Source: an uncultured Acetatifactor sp. (GTDB lineage: Bacteria > Bacillota > Clostridia > Lachnospirales > Lachnospiraceae). Taken from it: DNA of 64,000 nt. Shown piece after piece: positions 36,549-45,081 of the stretch; the stretch's first letter is position 1, and each line of letters begins with the position of its first letter. Under the pieces are notes generated by a model. That model was not told the origin of the DNA and searched no databases. It was given only the letters and a program-made list of their open reading frames with translations. The DNA lies in assembly GCA_910584435.1 (NCBI GenBank), contig CAJUAP010000009.1:1-64000 (forward strand), written 5' to 3'. Made by a program: the position numbers and the translations under genes.

Positions 36549-36601
36549 CTTGACATTTCTTAGCTGGACTATTCAATTGCCGCTTGCGGCAATTTGTTCC
36601 G
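36549..36601 (-). repeat. R2 copy overlapping a glycosyltransferase 3' end
   Basis: A 53-bp segment nearly identical to 20527-20579, with the palindrome ATTGCCGCTTGCGGCAAT. It contains the stop codon and the last eight or nine codons of the 36573 gene. Confidence 0.8.
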
Positions 36602-37604
36602 TAGATGGAAGTTCTTCCCGATAAACCTCCGCCTGATCAGGACTGCCCATCGCCTCATAGCACCGCACCAGTCCCTCAAGGCTTTCCCTGCCGCCCGTAT
36701 GTATGCTTAGAATCGGCTGGGTTTCATACACCGCATTATAATACCACACTGCCGCCTCTTCCCAATCTTTCTGTTCCTCATAGAAATGCCCCATTTCACA
36801 GCATATTTCCGAACAGGCTTCTTCTGCAATTACCTTACATGTATATTTAAAAAAGCCAATTGTATTCCCAGCCAGTCTTGCCGCTTTCGCCGCAATACAG
36901 CAAGCCTGCCTCAGCTCTTCGCCGTCCCTGTCCGCATCCGCCGCAGAAGCTTCGAAAAACGCTGCCGCCTGCGCAAAATCCTCCGCATCTCCCGCCAGCA
37001 TCAGTTCCCTGGCATACATCCCATGAAGCCGTTTGGACAGACGGATTCCCTCCCTGCAATGTCTGCGAAAGGTCTCCAAGTCACGTTTCCCATGGCTTTC
37101 CTCCGGCAGATGGGTAATGACAATATCACTGTCATATACCACCGGGGTCAGACGCACCATCTCATGAATGGGATCTTCCCATACAAAATCCCGTTTCCTT
37201 CGGAATAATTTCGGCCGATACTCCTCGTCATAATTATAGACCGTACCAAACTGCAGCTGATTGCCATATTTCATCTGCACAATCTCAATCTCAGGAAGCA
37301 GTGTATCCTTCATCCGACGGAAACGCTCCCTGTTCTCCGGCAGCAATACTTCATCCGCATCCGCAGAATAAATATATTCCTTAGTAGCTTTGGAAAAGAC
37401 AAAATTTCTCGCCGCACTGAAATCATCCACCCATGGGAAATCATATACATGCTCCGTGTAACGCGCCGCAATCTCCCTGGTGCCATCCGCAGACCCCGTA
37501 TCCGCTATGATAATCTCATCCACCAGATCCGCTATACTGTCTAAACACCTCTCCAATAGTTTCTCTTCATTTTTTACAATCATACACAGGGATATTGTAA
37601 TCAT
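36573..37604 (-). CDS. Family 2 glycosyltransferase with a C-terminal helical domain
   Basis: Cytoplasmic GT2 enzyme of 343 residues from ATG 37604 (MITISLCMIVKNEEKLLERC), with GGAGG close upstream. The GT-A core shows LVDEIIIADTGSADGTREIA, the DxD-like YSADADEVLL and YRPKLFRRKRDFVWEDPIHE. After about residue 200 a TPR-like helical region follows (AEDFAQAAAFFEASAADADRD, EEQKDWEEAAVWYYNAVYE). The arrangement matches SunS/WcaA-like transferases that act on peptides or surface glycans; the substrate is unknown. The C-terminal EQIAASGN is encoded by a dispersed repeat. Confidence 0.88.
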   Translation of the reverse strand: MITISLCMIVKNEEKLLERCLDSIADLVDEIIIADTGSADGTREIAARYTEHVYDFPWVDDFSAARNFVFSKATKEYIYSADADEVLLPENRERFRRMKDTLLPEIEIVQMKYGNQLQFGTVYNYDEEYRPKLFRRKRDFVWEDPIHEMVRLTPVVYDSDIVITHLPEESHGKRDLETFRRHCREGIRLSKRLHGMYARELMLAGDAEDFAQAAAFFEASAADADRDGEELRQACCIAAKAARLAGNTIGFFKYTCKVIAEEACSEICCEMGHFYEEQKDWEEAAVWYYNAVYETQPILSIHTGGRESLEGLVRCYEAMGSPDQAEVYREELPSTEQIAASGN

Positions 37605-37803
37605 ATTCCTCCATACCGCCTTTGCTTTTCTACAATTTTTCCTGTACTGATTACAGTACATACGATTGTCTGCTTTTTCTGCATAACTATCCCTAAAAAG
37701 GGAATGCCAATACTATAGTACCAAACATTCCCTCACAGCCTCTCTCAACTGCACCTTACCGAATGCCGGATTACGGCCTTTTGCCAAACGTCTGGCCCTG
37801 ATT

Positions 37804-38361
37804 TTACTTTTCAAATACACCCTCGAAAATTTCTCCCAACGTCATTTTAATATGAGGAAAGGCTCTCAGTGAGATTTCAACATCCGCATTATAATCCTCT
37901 TCTTTGTCATCTTGAAACAAATAGTTCTGCTCCAGGACATATTTTCCATCCTGCAGATAATAAATTTCCACGGAACCCTGGGGCGAAATAATCCAATATT
38001 CTTCTACTCCCGCCTCTTCATAAATATCCTTTTTCTTTGTACGGTCTTTCTTTGCTGTGGAGTGGCTCAGTGTTTCGGCAACAAATTTGGGGATGCCGCT
38101 GTAAGCTCCTCCCTTTATCTGCTTCCTGTTGCATATAATCATAATGTCCGGGCATAAATAATCATCGTTTTTGTCGGGATGATATTTGAAATCCAGATTT
38201 TCCATTGATACGATACATATACTGCCTTTCAAGCCGCGCTTAATAATCGAATACAGATTTCCGTCAATCATAAAATGGCCATATCCCGGCGACGGGGACA
38301 TATCACAGATTACACCGTCAATTTTTTCATCCTTTTTTCTCTCAAATTCCGCCATTCCCAT
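37804..38361 (-). CDS. Uma2-family PD-(D/E)xK nuclease-like protein
   Basis: A 185-residue protein beginning MGMAEFERKKDEKIDGVICD, with GGGG about 9 nt before the ATG; the open frame extends further upstream without a good site. The Uma2 pattern is present: CPDIMIICNRK, then PKFVAETLSHSTAKKDRTKKKDIYEEAGVEEYWIISP, which carries the putative nuclease Asp, Glu and Lys. The family is common and mostly uncharacterised. An R1 repeat lies upstream. Single gene. Confidence 0.85.
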   Translation of the reverse strand: MGMAEFERKKDEKIDGVICDMSPSPGYGHFMIDGNLYSIIKRGLKGSICIVSMENLDFKYHPDKNDDYLCPDIMIICNRKQIKGGAYSGIPKFVAETLSHSTAKKDRTKKKDIYEEAGVEEYWIISPQGSVEIYYLQDGKYVLEQNYLFQDDKEEDYNADVEISLRAFPHIKMTLGEIFEGVFEK

Positions 38362-38426
38362 ACCATCACACCCCGCTTTCTTAAACCCGATTATATCATA
38401 TCTTGAAATATAACGGAAGAAAAATC

Positions 38427-38540
38427 TTAACAGTTCAGCCATGCGGAAACATTTTAGTCTCGCAATAATTGCAATGCGGCAAGCCGCCCTTGGAGCGCCA
38501 GTGCGGCTTCGCGGCAGGGACTGGCTGAACCGATACTTAA
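38427..38540. repeat. R1 element upstream of the Uma2 gene
   Basis: Left end TTAACAGTTCAGCC (38427-38440), right end GGCTGAAC (38523-38530) continuing ...TTAA. Inside is a G/C-rich palindromic core (GCGGCAAGCCGC and GTGCGGCTTCGCGGCAGGG). The string CTTCGCGGCAGGG recurs at the truncated R1 end near 42942. Confidence 0.6.
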
Positions 38541-38617
38541 TATGATTCCCATTACAGAGCAAATGCGCTGCGCCAGTGCGTCCATCATAATTTAAGAAAA
38601 AGGTTATAGAAATATTA

Positions 38618-38646
38618 TTGACGAAACTATAGATTGAGCGTATTAT
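38618..38646 (+). promoter_or_regulatory. Sigma-A promoter of hflK-hflC
   Basis: TTGACG at 38618-38623, 17-bp spacer, TATTAT at 38641-38646, about 75 bp before the hflK ATG. Confidence 0.7.
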
Positions 38647-38720
38647 TGTATTATTAAGTTGATACAAATGACACCCTATTTTTTTAACGAAATTGTTCCG
38701 CCAGACAAGGAGGTATTCCT

Positions 38721-39767
38721 ATGAACAAAGATTCTTTCCGCAACAGAAAAAACGGATTTGAAACCATGGACGGCGATGCCAAGGACTCCCCCGGCAGGAA
38801 AAAATCACCGGGCAGATTCGCTGTATTGATTATTGCGGCAATTGTCCTCATCATCCTGGTTTCTAATTCTGCCTATGAGATTAAGGAGCAGGAACAGGCT
38901 GTGCTGATTACCCTGGGCAGACCCCAGGCTGTCACCGAACCAGGACTCCACTTTAAAATTCCGCTGATTCAACAGGTGCGGAAAGTAAACACCACCATAC
39001 AGGGGCTTACCATCGGCTACAATTCGGATTCCAACCAGAGCAACGAGGATGAATCCCTGATGATTACGTCAGACTTCAATTTTATTGATGTGGATTTCTA
39101 TGTGGAGTATCGGTACAGCGACCCCGTGAAGGCATTGTATGCATCCAGAAATCCCCTGGAAATTCTGAAAAACATCAGCCAAAGCTGCATCCGTACCGTA
39201 ATCGGCAGCTATCCTGTGGATGATGTGCTTACCACAGGGAAAAATGAAATCCAGGCAGCCATCCGGGAAATGATTCTGCAGCGCTTAGAGCAGCATGATA
39301 TCGGCGTACAGCTTGTAAACATCACCATCCAGGATTCGGAGCCTCCTACCATTGAGGTCATGGAAGCCTTCAAAGCCGTGGAGACAGCCAAACAGGGAAA
39401 AGAAACCGCCCTCAACAATGCCAATAAATACCGCAATGAGCAGCTGCCCTCCGCACAGGCACAGGCGGACGGCATTATCAAAGACGCCGAGGCACAGAAA
39501 ACAGAGCGTATCAACGAAGCTACCGCACAGGTGGCGCGTTTCAACGCAATGTACGCAGAGTATATTAAGAACCCTGCCATTACAAAACAGCGTATGTTTT
39601 ATGAGACAATGGAGGATGTGCTGCCAGGTTTGAAGATTCTGATCGAAGGCAGCGGCGATGTACAGACCATCTATCCCCTGGAAACCTTTACCGGAGATAC
39701 GAATAATAACTCTGATACCAACGCAGAATCCAGTCCTGTGTCCCCGATTGACGGCCAGGAACCCTGA
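38721..39767 (+). CDS. hflK: SPFH protein HflK-like
   Basis: Membrane-anchored SPFH/prohibitin-type protein, 348 residues. A basic N-terminus is followed by one transmembrane helix (about 35-53), the SPFH domain beginning IKEQEQAVLITLGRPQAVTEPGLHFKIPLI, and a coiled-coil (about 215-285, rich in Ala/Glu/Lys). In bacteria HflK and HflC form a ring around the protease FtsH and modulate membrane-protein turnover. FtsH is not in the window. AAGGAGG precedes the ATG; the hflC-like gene follows after 200 bp. Confidence 0.9.
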   Translation: MNKDSFRNRKNGFETMDGDAKDSPGRKKSPGRFAVLIIAAIVLIILVSNSAYEIKEQEQAVLITLGRPQAVTEPGLHFKIPLIQQVRKVNTTIQGLTIGYNSDSNQSNEDESLMITSDFNFIDVDFYVEYRYSDPVKALYASRNPLEILKNISQSCIRTVIGSYPVDDVLTTGKNEIQAAIREMILQRLEQHDIGVQLVNITIQDSEPPTIEVMEAFKAVETAKQGKETALNNANKYRNEQLPSAQAQADGIIKDAEAQKTERINEATAQVARFNAMYAEYIKNPAITKQRMFYETMEDVLPGLKILIEGSGDVQTIYPLETFTGDTNNNSDTNAESSPVSPIDGQEP

Positions 39768-39846
39768 ACTAACCCCCCGTTTGTATCCCACAGCAATCAG
39801 TTTCAAATAATTTATACTCATTAACGAAAACATTTGCCGATTTAAA

Positions 39847-39916
39847 TGTACAACGAGTGAACGCATCTACAGTGTTGGACAGAAAGCGGCGAATAAATAC
39901 GTTCACGAGTATAACA
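39847..39916 (+). repeat. R4 repeat copy upstream of hflC
   Basis: A 70-bp block bounded by TGTACAACGAGTGAAC and GTTCACGAGTATAACA. An inverted-orientation copy with about 85% identity lies at 56933-57002. The shared core is AGAAAGCGGC. Confidence 0.8.
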
Positions 39917-39968
39917 AATGCAGACAAATGAAATATGCTTTCCAACATCCAATGAGTGAGGTGTCAAT

Positions 39969-40838
39969 ATGAAGACAACAGTTAAAATATTTTCCGTTCT
40001 CCTGATATGTGCGGCACTTGCAGCCGGCGCTTCCAGCATTGTCATCACCCAGGAAAATGAATACAGCCTGATCCGGCAATTCGGTAAAATTGACCATGTG
40101 GTGTCAGAAGCGGGCATCAGCTTCAAGATTCCTTTTATCCAAAGCGTGGATACCCTGCCCAAGCAGATTCTGCTCTACGATCTTTCCTCCTCCGATGTCA
40201 TCACCAGCGATAAGAAGACCATGATCTGTGACAGTTACATTCTATGGAAGATTGCAGATCCGCAGAAGTTTGCCCAGACCTTGAATTCTTCTATCCCTAA
40301 TGCGGAGAGCCGTCTGGATGCCATAGTATACAACTCCACCAAGAACATTATCAGCAGCACCAGCCAGGATGATGTCATCTCCGGACGCGACGGGGAATTA
40401 TCCGCGGCCATTATGCAGAATATAGGCAACTCCCTGGAACAGTACGGCATTTCTCTTTTGTCCTTTGAGACGAAGAAGCTTGATCTGCCCGGCGACAATA
40501 AAGCAGCCGTATATGAGCGAATGATATCTGAGCGTGACAACATTGCCGCAACCTATACCGCAGAAGGAAGCTCCGAGGCGCAGATTATTAAGAATACCAC
40601 CGACAAGGAAGTAACCGTCCTTCTGTCCGAGGCCGAGAAAGAAGCCGCCATTTTGATTGCAGAAGGCGAGGCGGAGTACATGAGAATCCTTTCGGAAGCC
40701 TATAATGATGAATCCAAGCAGGAATTCTACTCTTTTGTCAGAAGCCTGGACGCACTGAAAGCTTCCATGCGCGGGAATAATAAAACCGTCATACTTTCAC
40801 CGGATTCTCCCATTGCGCAGATTTTCTACGGCAGATAA
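39969..40838 (+). CDS. hflC: SPFH protein HflC-like
   Basis: Partner of the preceding gene, 289 residues. It has an N-terminal membrane helix (about 5-25), then the SPFH domain (ITQENEYSLIRQFGKIDHVVSEAGISFKIPFIQ), RLDAIVYNSTKNIISSTSQDDVISGRDGEL and a coiled-coil near KEVTVLLSEAEKEAAILIAEGEAEYMRILSEAY. The C-terminal KTVILSPDSP is typical of HflC. It is probably co-transcribed with hflK despite a 200-bp gap that contains an R4 repeat. Confidence 0.9.
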   Translation: MKTTVKIFSVLLICAALAAGASSIVITQENEYSLIRQFGKIDHVVSEAGISFKIPFIQSVDTLPKQILLYDLSSSDVITSDKKTMICDSYILWKIADPQKFAQTLNSSIPNAESRLDAIVYNSTKNIISSTSQDDVISGRDGELSAAIMQNIGNSLEQYGISLLSFETKKLDLPGDNKAAVYERMISERDNIAATYTAEGSSEAQIIKNTTDKEVTVLLSEAEKEAAILIAEGEAEYMRILSEAYNDESKQEFYSFVRSLDALKASMRGNNKTVILSPDSPIAQIFYGR

Positions 40839-40888
40839 GTTTTCTGTAAACAGCAGAATCCACGCTTCGCGAGCTTCTATTGTCATAA

Positions 40889-40920
40889 AAAAGGGGAGTG
40901 CTCCATGCGCTCCCCTTTCT
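40889..40920. terminator. Bidirectional terminator between hflC and amt
   Basis: AAGGGGAGTG/CGCTCCCCTT stem (40891-40918). On the minus strand it is followed by TTTTTTATG (amt side), on the plus strand by TCTTATG after an A-run. Confidence 0.8.
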
Positions 40921-40958
40921 TATGCCCGGACGATTTTTCATCCCCCGCTTCTTTTGGA

Positions 40959-42716
40959 TTACTCCACATCCTGCAAAGCGGCAAAATTCTCTTCCCCGGT
41001 ACGAACCTTCACTACCTTGTCAACATTGTATACAAAAATCTTACCGTCGCCGATATGCCCGGTATAAAGCGCTTTCTTGGCTGCCTCAATAACCGTGTCC
41101 ACCGGAATCTTGCTCACCACCACTTCCACCTTCACCTTGGGAAGCAATGTAGCATCCATTTCAACACCGCGGTATTTATCCCCCGCTCCCTTCTGAATGC
41201 CGCAGCCCATTACCTGTGTCACCGTCATACCTGTCACACCCAGGTCATTCATTGCTTTCTTCAGATGATCATATCTGGAAAGCTTAGAAATAATTGCCAC
41301 CTTATACATGCCTGTATCGGAAACCGCCGGAGCCTGGGCCACCTGTACCGCTGCCGCTTTCTTTGCCTCGGACGCTTCCTCATACACATCCACGCCAAGA
41401 TCCGTATTCTCATTGACACTCATGGTCATGGTATTGGATACATCCATAATAGAGAACCCTGAATATGCGGATGCCAGTCCATGCTCCATAGCATCCAGAC
41501 CTACAATTTCCTCTTCCTCCGATACTCTCAGTCCCAGTGCAGCCTTAATCACCAGGAAAGTAACGGTAATGGTCACCGCTGTCCATGCCGCCACTGCCGC
41601 GAAACCTATGAGCTGTAATCCAAGCTGGGTAAATCCGCCCCCATAGAACAGCCCTTCCCTGATTCCCGCTGATGCAAATGCCGGAGAGCTGGATGTCGCA
41701 AACAATCCCACTGCAATGGTTCCCCAGATACCATTCATGCAATGCACTGCCACTGCACCCACCGGATCATCTATATGTAATTTGTAATCCAGCAGCCATA
41801 CACCGAATACCACCAGAAGTCCTGCCACTGCACCAATCACAGCCGCTCCCAGCGCATCCGTCACATCACAGGGCGCCGTGATGGCCACCAGTCCTGCCAG
41901 GGATGCATTCAGGCACATGGACACATCCGGTTTGCCATACTTAATCCAGGTAAATATCATACACACCACCGTGGCAATGGCAGGCGCTATGGTTGTAGTC
42001 ACGAAGATAGTTGCCAGTTCATCTACATTCGCGGCTGCCGCACCGTTAAATCCATACCAGCCAAGCCACAGAATAAATACGCCAAGGCATCCCAGCGGAA
42101 GATTATGTCCCGGAAAAGCATTAACCTTTGTCACCTTGCCGGATTTATCCTTTACAAACTTGCCGATACGGGGTCCTAAAACTGCCGCACCTATCAATGC
42201 GGATATACCGCCCACCATATGGATTGCCGTGGAACCCGCATAATCATGGAAGCCAATCTGTGACAGCCAGCCTCCGCCCCAGATCCAATGTGCTTCGATG
42301 GGATAAATCACTGCGGATATCACCGCGGAGTACACACAATAAGATATAAATTTCGTCCGCTCTGCCATGGCACCGGATACAATAGTGGCCGTGGTGGCAC
42401 AGAATACCAGGTTGAACACAAAACCGGACCAGTCGAAGCTGCCGTAATCCGTGAAAATGTCAAACCCTGGCTTTCCTATGATCCCTGCCATATCCTCACC
42501 CAACAGCAGCCCGAAACCAACCAGAATAAATACAACCGTACCGATGCAGAAATCCATCAGATTCTTCATCAAAATATTTCCTGCATTTTTCGCCCTGGTA
42601 AAACCGGTCTCCACCATGGCAAATCCTGCCTGCATCCAGAACACCAATGCCGCTCCGATCAAAAACCAGACACCGAACAATTGACTGTTTAACGTTTCAA
42701 AGATTTCTTCTGTCAT
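40959..42716 (-). CDS. amt: Ammonium transporter fused to a PII domain
   Basis: A 585-residue fusion. Residues about 1-405 are an Amt channel with eleven helices (FWMQAGFAMVETGFTRAKNAGNILMKN, GGWLSQIGFHDYAGSTAIHMVGG, VAVHCMNGIWGTIAVGLF). After an Ala-rich linker, residues about 470-585 are a complete PII domain (MYKVAIISKLSRYDHLKKAMNDLGV, GCGIQKG, LPKVKVEVVV, TGHIGDGKIFVYNVDKVVKVRTGE). The T-loop reads YRGVEM, so the Tyr51 that is uridylylated in enterobacteria is absent. The fused PII probably gates the channel by nucleotide and 2-oxoglutarate binding. It has its own terminator and a structured leader. Confidence 0.95.
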   Translation of the reverse strand: MTEEIFETLNSQLFGVWFLIGAALVFWMQAGFAMVETGFTRAKNAGNILMKNLMDFCIGTVVFILVGFGLLLGEDMAGIIGKPGFDIFTDYGSFDWSGFVFNLVFCATTATIVSGAMAERTKFISYCVYSAVISAVIYPIEAHWIWGGGWLSQIGFHDYAGSTAIHMVGGISALIGAAVLGPRIGKFVKDKSGKVTKVNAFPGHNLPLGCLGVFILWLGWYGFNGAAAANVDELATIFVTTTIAPAIATVVCMIFTWIKYGKPDVSMCLNASLAGLVAITAPCDVTDALGAAVIGAVAGLLVVFGVWLLDYKLHIDDPVGAVAVHCMNGIWGTIAVGLFATSSSPAFASAGIREGLFYGGGFTQLGLQLIGFAAVAAWTAVTITVTFLVIKAALGLRVSEEEEIVGLDAMEHGLASAYSGFSIMDVSNTMTMSVNENTDLGVDVYEEASEAKKAAAVQVAQAPAVSDTGMYKVAIISKLSRYDHLKKAMNDLGVTGMTVTQVMGCGIQKGAGDKYRGVEMDATLLPKVKVEVVVSKIPVDTVIEAAKKALYTGHIGDGKIFVYNVDKVVKVRTGEENFAALQDVE

Positions 42717-42737
42717 AATATTTCCTCCTCAAATAAA

Positions 42738-42826
42738 ATAAGTGATGCCATGAATATCGGGGAATATTGCCAGCCTCCGTATTTCTTCGGAGCTGCTTTC
42801 TCCTGACACCTCATTGCATCACTTTA
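42738..42826 (-). promoter_or_regulatory. Candidate structured leader of amt-glnB
   Basis: Closing stem AAGTGATGC (42740-42748) with GCATCACTT (42816-42824), enclosing at least one more stem (CTCCG/CGGAG, 42775-42792). On the minus strand the closing stem is followed by ATTTTATTTG and then the AGGAGG ribosome site. It does not match a riboswitch that I know. It may be an attenuator or a translational switch for ammonium uptake. Confidence 0.45.
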
Positions 42827-42851
42827 TGTTATGGCGGGCCCGCCTGAAAAG

Positions 42852-42884
42852 AAATGAGCGCTATGGTTCTCCCCATAGCGCCTT
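42852..42884 (-). terminator. Likely recQ terminator
   Basis: GCGCTATGG/CCATAGCGC stem (42858-42881) with a six-base loop, then CATTTCTTTTC on the minus strand, about 85 bp past the recQ stop. Confidence 0.6.
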
Positions 42885-42967
42885 TGCTTTCTGAGTGTGA
42901 GTATAGCACCTTCCTTCCCGGCTGTCAACCATAAATTTTGACTTCGCGGCAGGGGCTGTCCGAACTG

Positions 42968-44809
42968 TTACCCAGGATTCTCTGCCATAAATTCCTTCAC
43001 CTGCTCCAGAAACCGCTGTCCATACCTGCTGAATTTGTTCTCCCCTACGCCGGAGACATTGAGCATTTCCTGTTTATTCACAGGCATTTTTACACACATA
43101 TCAATCAATGTCCTGTCATTAAAAATAATATAGGGCGGCAATGCCTCTTCTTTTGCAATCGCTAACCGCAGCTTCCGAAGTTTATCGAAGAGTTCATATC
43201 CTGCCCTGGTCAGCGAATCCGTCTTCTTACTGTTACTTCTACTGCTCTTTGCCTTACTTTCGCTTTCCACAGACTTTCTGACCAGCACACGGGTATTTTC
43301 GTCCCTTAATCTCTGGATATCCCCCAGCCGTAGAACGCTGTATTCCTCCTGGGTCTGGATAATATATCCGTCCATCAGCATCTGATCCACCAACAGACGG
43401 ATATCCTTCTCACTCCTGTGGCTTAGAACACCATAGGACTTATAAGCCGTTGCCCCCACCTCTTTTAATCTGGCGCGGTTTGCTCCCAGCAAAGTCCCCA
43501 GGATGATATTCAATCCATATCTGCCTCTGGCCTCCGCAATGCAGTTAATCACCCATTTTGCATCTGCTGTCATGTCAACTTCCGAATAAACCCGATGGCA
43601 GTTGCCGCAGTTATCACAGGAGCCTTTGGTTTTCTCCCCAAAATACGCAAGAATATAATAGCGGAGGCAGGATGTGGTCTTACAATACCCTTCCATGGCC
43701 TGAAGCCTTTGGGCATCCCTCTGCTTTACCAGTTCAATATTCTCCGCTTCCATGCCGTCGAATTCCTTCCTGGCAAGCAGATATTTATTAATCATGATAT
43801 CCTGCAGCGAAAACAGAAGAATACATTGTGAGTTCCCGCCGTCACGCCCTGCCCGTCCGGCCTCCTGATAATAATTCTCCATGCTCTGAGGCATGTTGTA
43901 GTGAATGACATATCTCACATTTGACTTATCAATTCCCATGCCGAAAGCATTGGTCGCCACCACCACCGGTTTACGGTCATAGATGAAATCCTCCTGGTTT
44001 CTCTTTCTCGTCTCATTATCTATTCCTGCATGATACCTTGTCACAGGAACACCCCGGCCGGACAGCTTCTCATACAGCGCATCCACGTTCTTCCTCGTGG
44101 CGCAGTATATGATTCCGCTCTCATTGGAATGCTTGTCTATGTAATCCTCCACAAACGCGTCCTTCTGTCCTCCTGCAAAATATTCCACACTATAATACAG
44201 ATTTTCCCTGTCGAATCCTGTCACCACAGTATCGGGATGATCCAGTTTCAGAACACATTCGATATCATTTTTGACTTCCTCCGTGGCGGTCGCCGTAAAT
44301 GCGCTTACAATGGGTCTGTTGGGTAAGTTTTCAATGAAATCCACAATCTTCAGATAGCTGGGCCTGAAATCCTGGCCCCACTGCGAAATACAATGGGCTT
44401 CATCCACCGTAACCATGGAAATCGCCCCCTGTAAGGCAAACTCCATAAAACCGGCGCTCTCCAGCCGCTCAGGCGCCACATAAATTATCTTATAGGTCCC
44501 CTGCACCGCCAGCCGGAGCGCTTTTGCAATCTGTGCTTCCGTCAGAGAAGAGTTGATGTACGCGGCATGAATCCCGGCGGCATTCAGAGACTTCACCTGA
44601 TCCTGCATCAGCGAAATCAAAGGGGATATCACAAGCGTAATCCCCGGAAGCAATAACGCAGGCACCTGATAGCATATGGACTTCCCGGCCCCCGTGGGCA
44701 TAACCGCCAAAGCGTCCCTTCCTGATAATATAGCCCCAATGATCTCTTCCTGTCCCTTGCGGAACGCATCATATCCAAAATAAGTCTTTAACACTTCAAC
44801 AGCATTCAT
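42968..44809 (-). CDS. recQ: ATP-dependent DNA helicase RecQ
   Basis: 3'-5' helicase for recombination and fork repair. The ATG at 44809 (MNAVEVLKTYFGYDAFRKGQ) gives 613 residues, the family norm; the frame is open to a GTG at 44890. Features in order are Walker A PTGAGKSICYQ, the DEAH box TVDEAHC, motif VI QEAGRAGRDG, RQC zinc cysteines (CLRYYIL...CDNCGNC) and a C-terminal HRDC domain (LRLAIAKEEALPPYIIFNDRTL). R1-type sequences touch both sides of the gene, and the stop TAA lies inside one of them. Confidence 0.96.
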   Translation of the reverse strand: MNAVEVLKTYFGYDAFRKGQEEIIGAILSGRDALAVMPTGAGKSICYQVPALLLPGITLVISPLISLMQDQVKSLNAAGIHAAYINSSLTEAQIAKALRLAVQGTYKIIYVAPERLESAGFMEFALQGAISMVTVDEAHCISQWGQDFRPSYLKIVDFIENLPNRPIVSAFTATATEEVKNDIECVLKLDHPDTVVTGFDRENLYYSVEYFAGGQKDAFVEDYIDKHSNESGIIYCATRKNVDALYEKLSGRGVPVTRYHAGIDNETRKRNQEDFIYDRKPVVVATNAFGMGIDKSNVRYVIHYNMPQSMENYYQEAGRAGRDGGNSQCILLFSLQDIMINKYLLARKEFDGMEAENIELVKQRDAQRLQAMEGYCKTTSCLRYYILAYFGEKTKGSCDNCGNCHRVYSEVDMTADAKWVINCIAEARGRYGLNIILGTLLGANRARLKEVGATAYKSYGVLSHRSEKDIRLLVDQMLMDGYIIQTQEEYSVLRLGDIQRLRDENTRVLVRKSVESESKAKSSRSNSKKTDSLTRAGYELFDKLRKLRLAIAKEEALPPYIIFNDRTLIDMCVKMPVNKQEMLNVSGVGENKFSRYGQRFLEQVKEFMAENPG

Positions 44810-44891
44810 ACCATCCCCCCAGCCCCTCCGGTTTCGCATCCGCCAGCTGCGCCTTGTTTTTATGATTTCCATCTGCTTTTCATTCATCACG

Positions 44892-44923
44892 GTAACAGTT
44901 CAGACAGACCGCTGAACTGTTAC
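44892..44923. repeat. Short R1 palindrome at the recQ 5' side
   Basis: GTAACAGTTCAG (44892-44903) and CTGAACTGTTAC (44912-44923), a perfect 12-bp inverted repeat with an 8-base loop: two R1 ends with almost nothing between them. Confidence 0.75.
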
Positions 44924-45081
44924 TCACCACACACAGCAGACAGCAATTTATACTGTGCACCGCCAGCCAGATACTTTTCCGGAAGCATCGCTGTAACTCC
45001 TGGCGGTCTGCAGTATATTTACTGTCATCTATCTTCCAACATTATAACAAGCACTCTGACATTCATCAAGGGGGTAATCAC

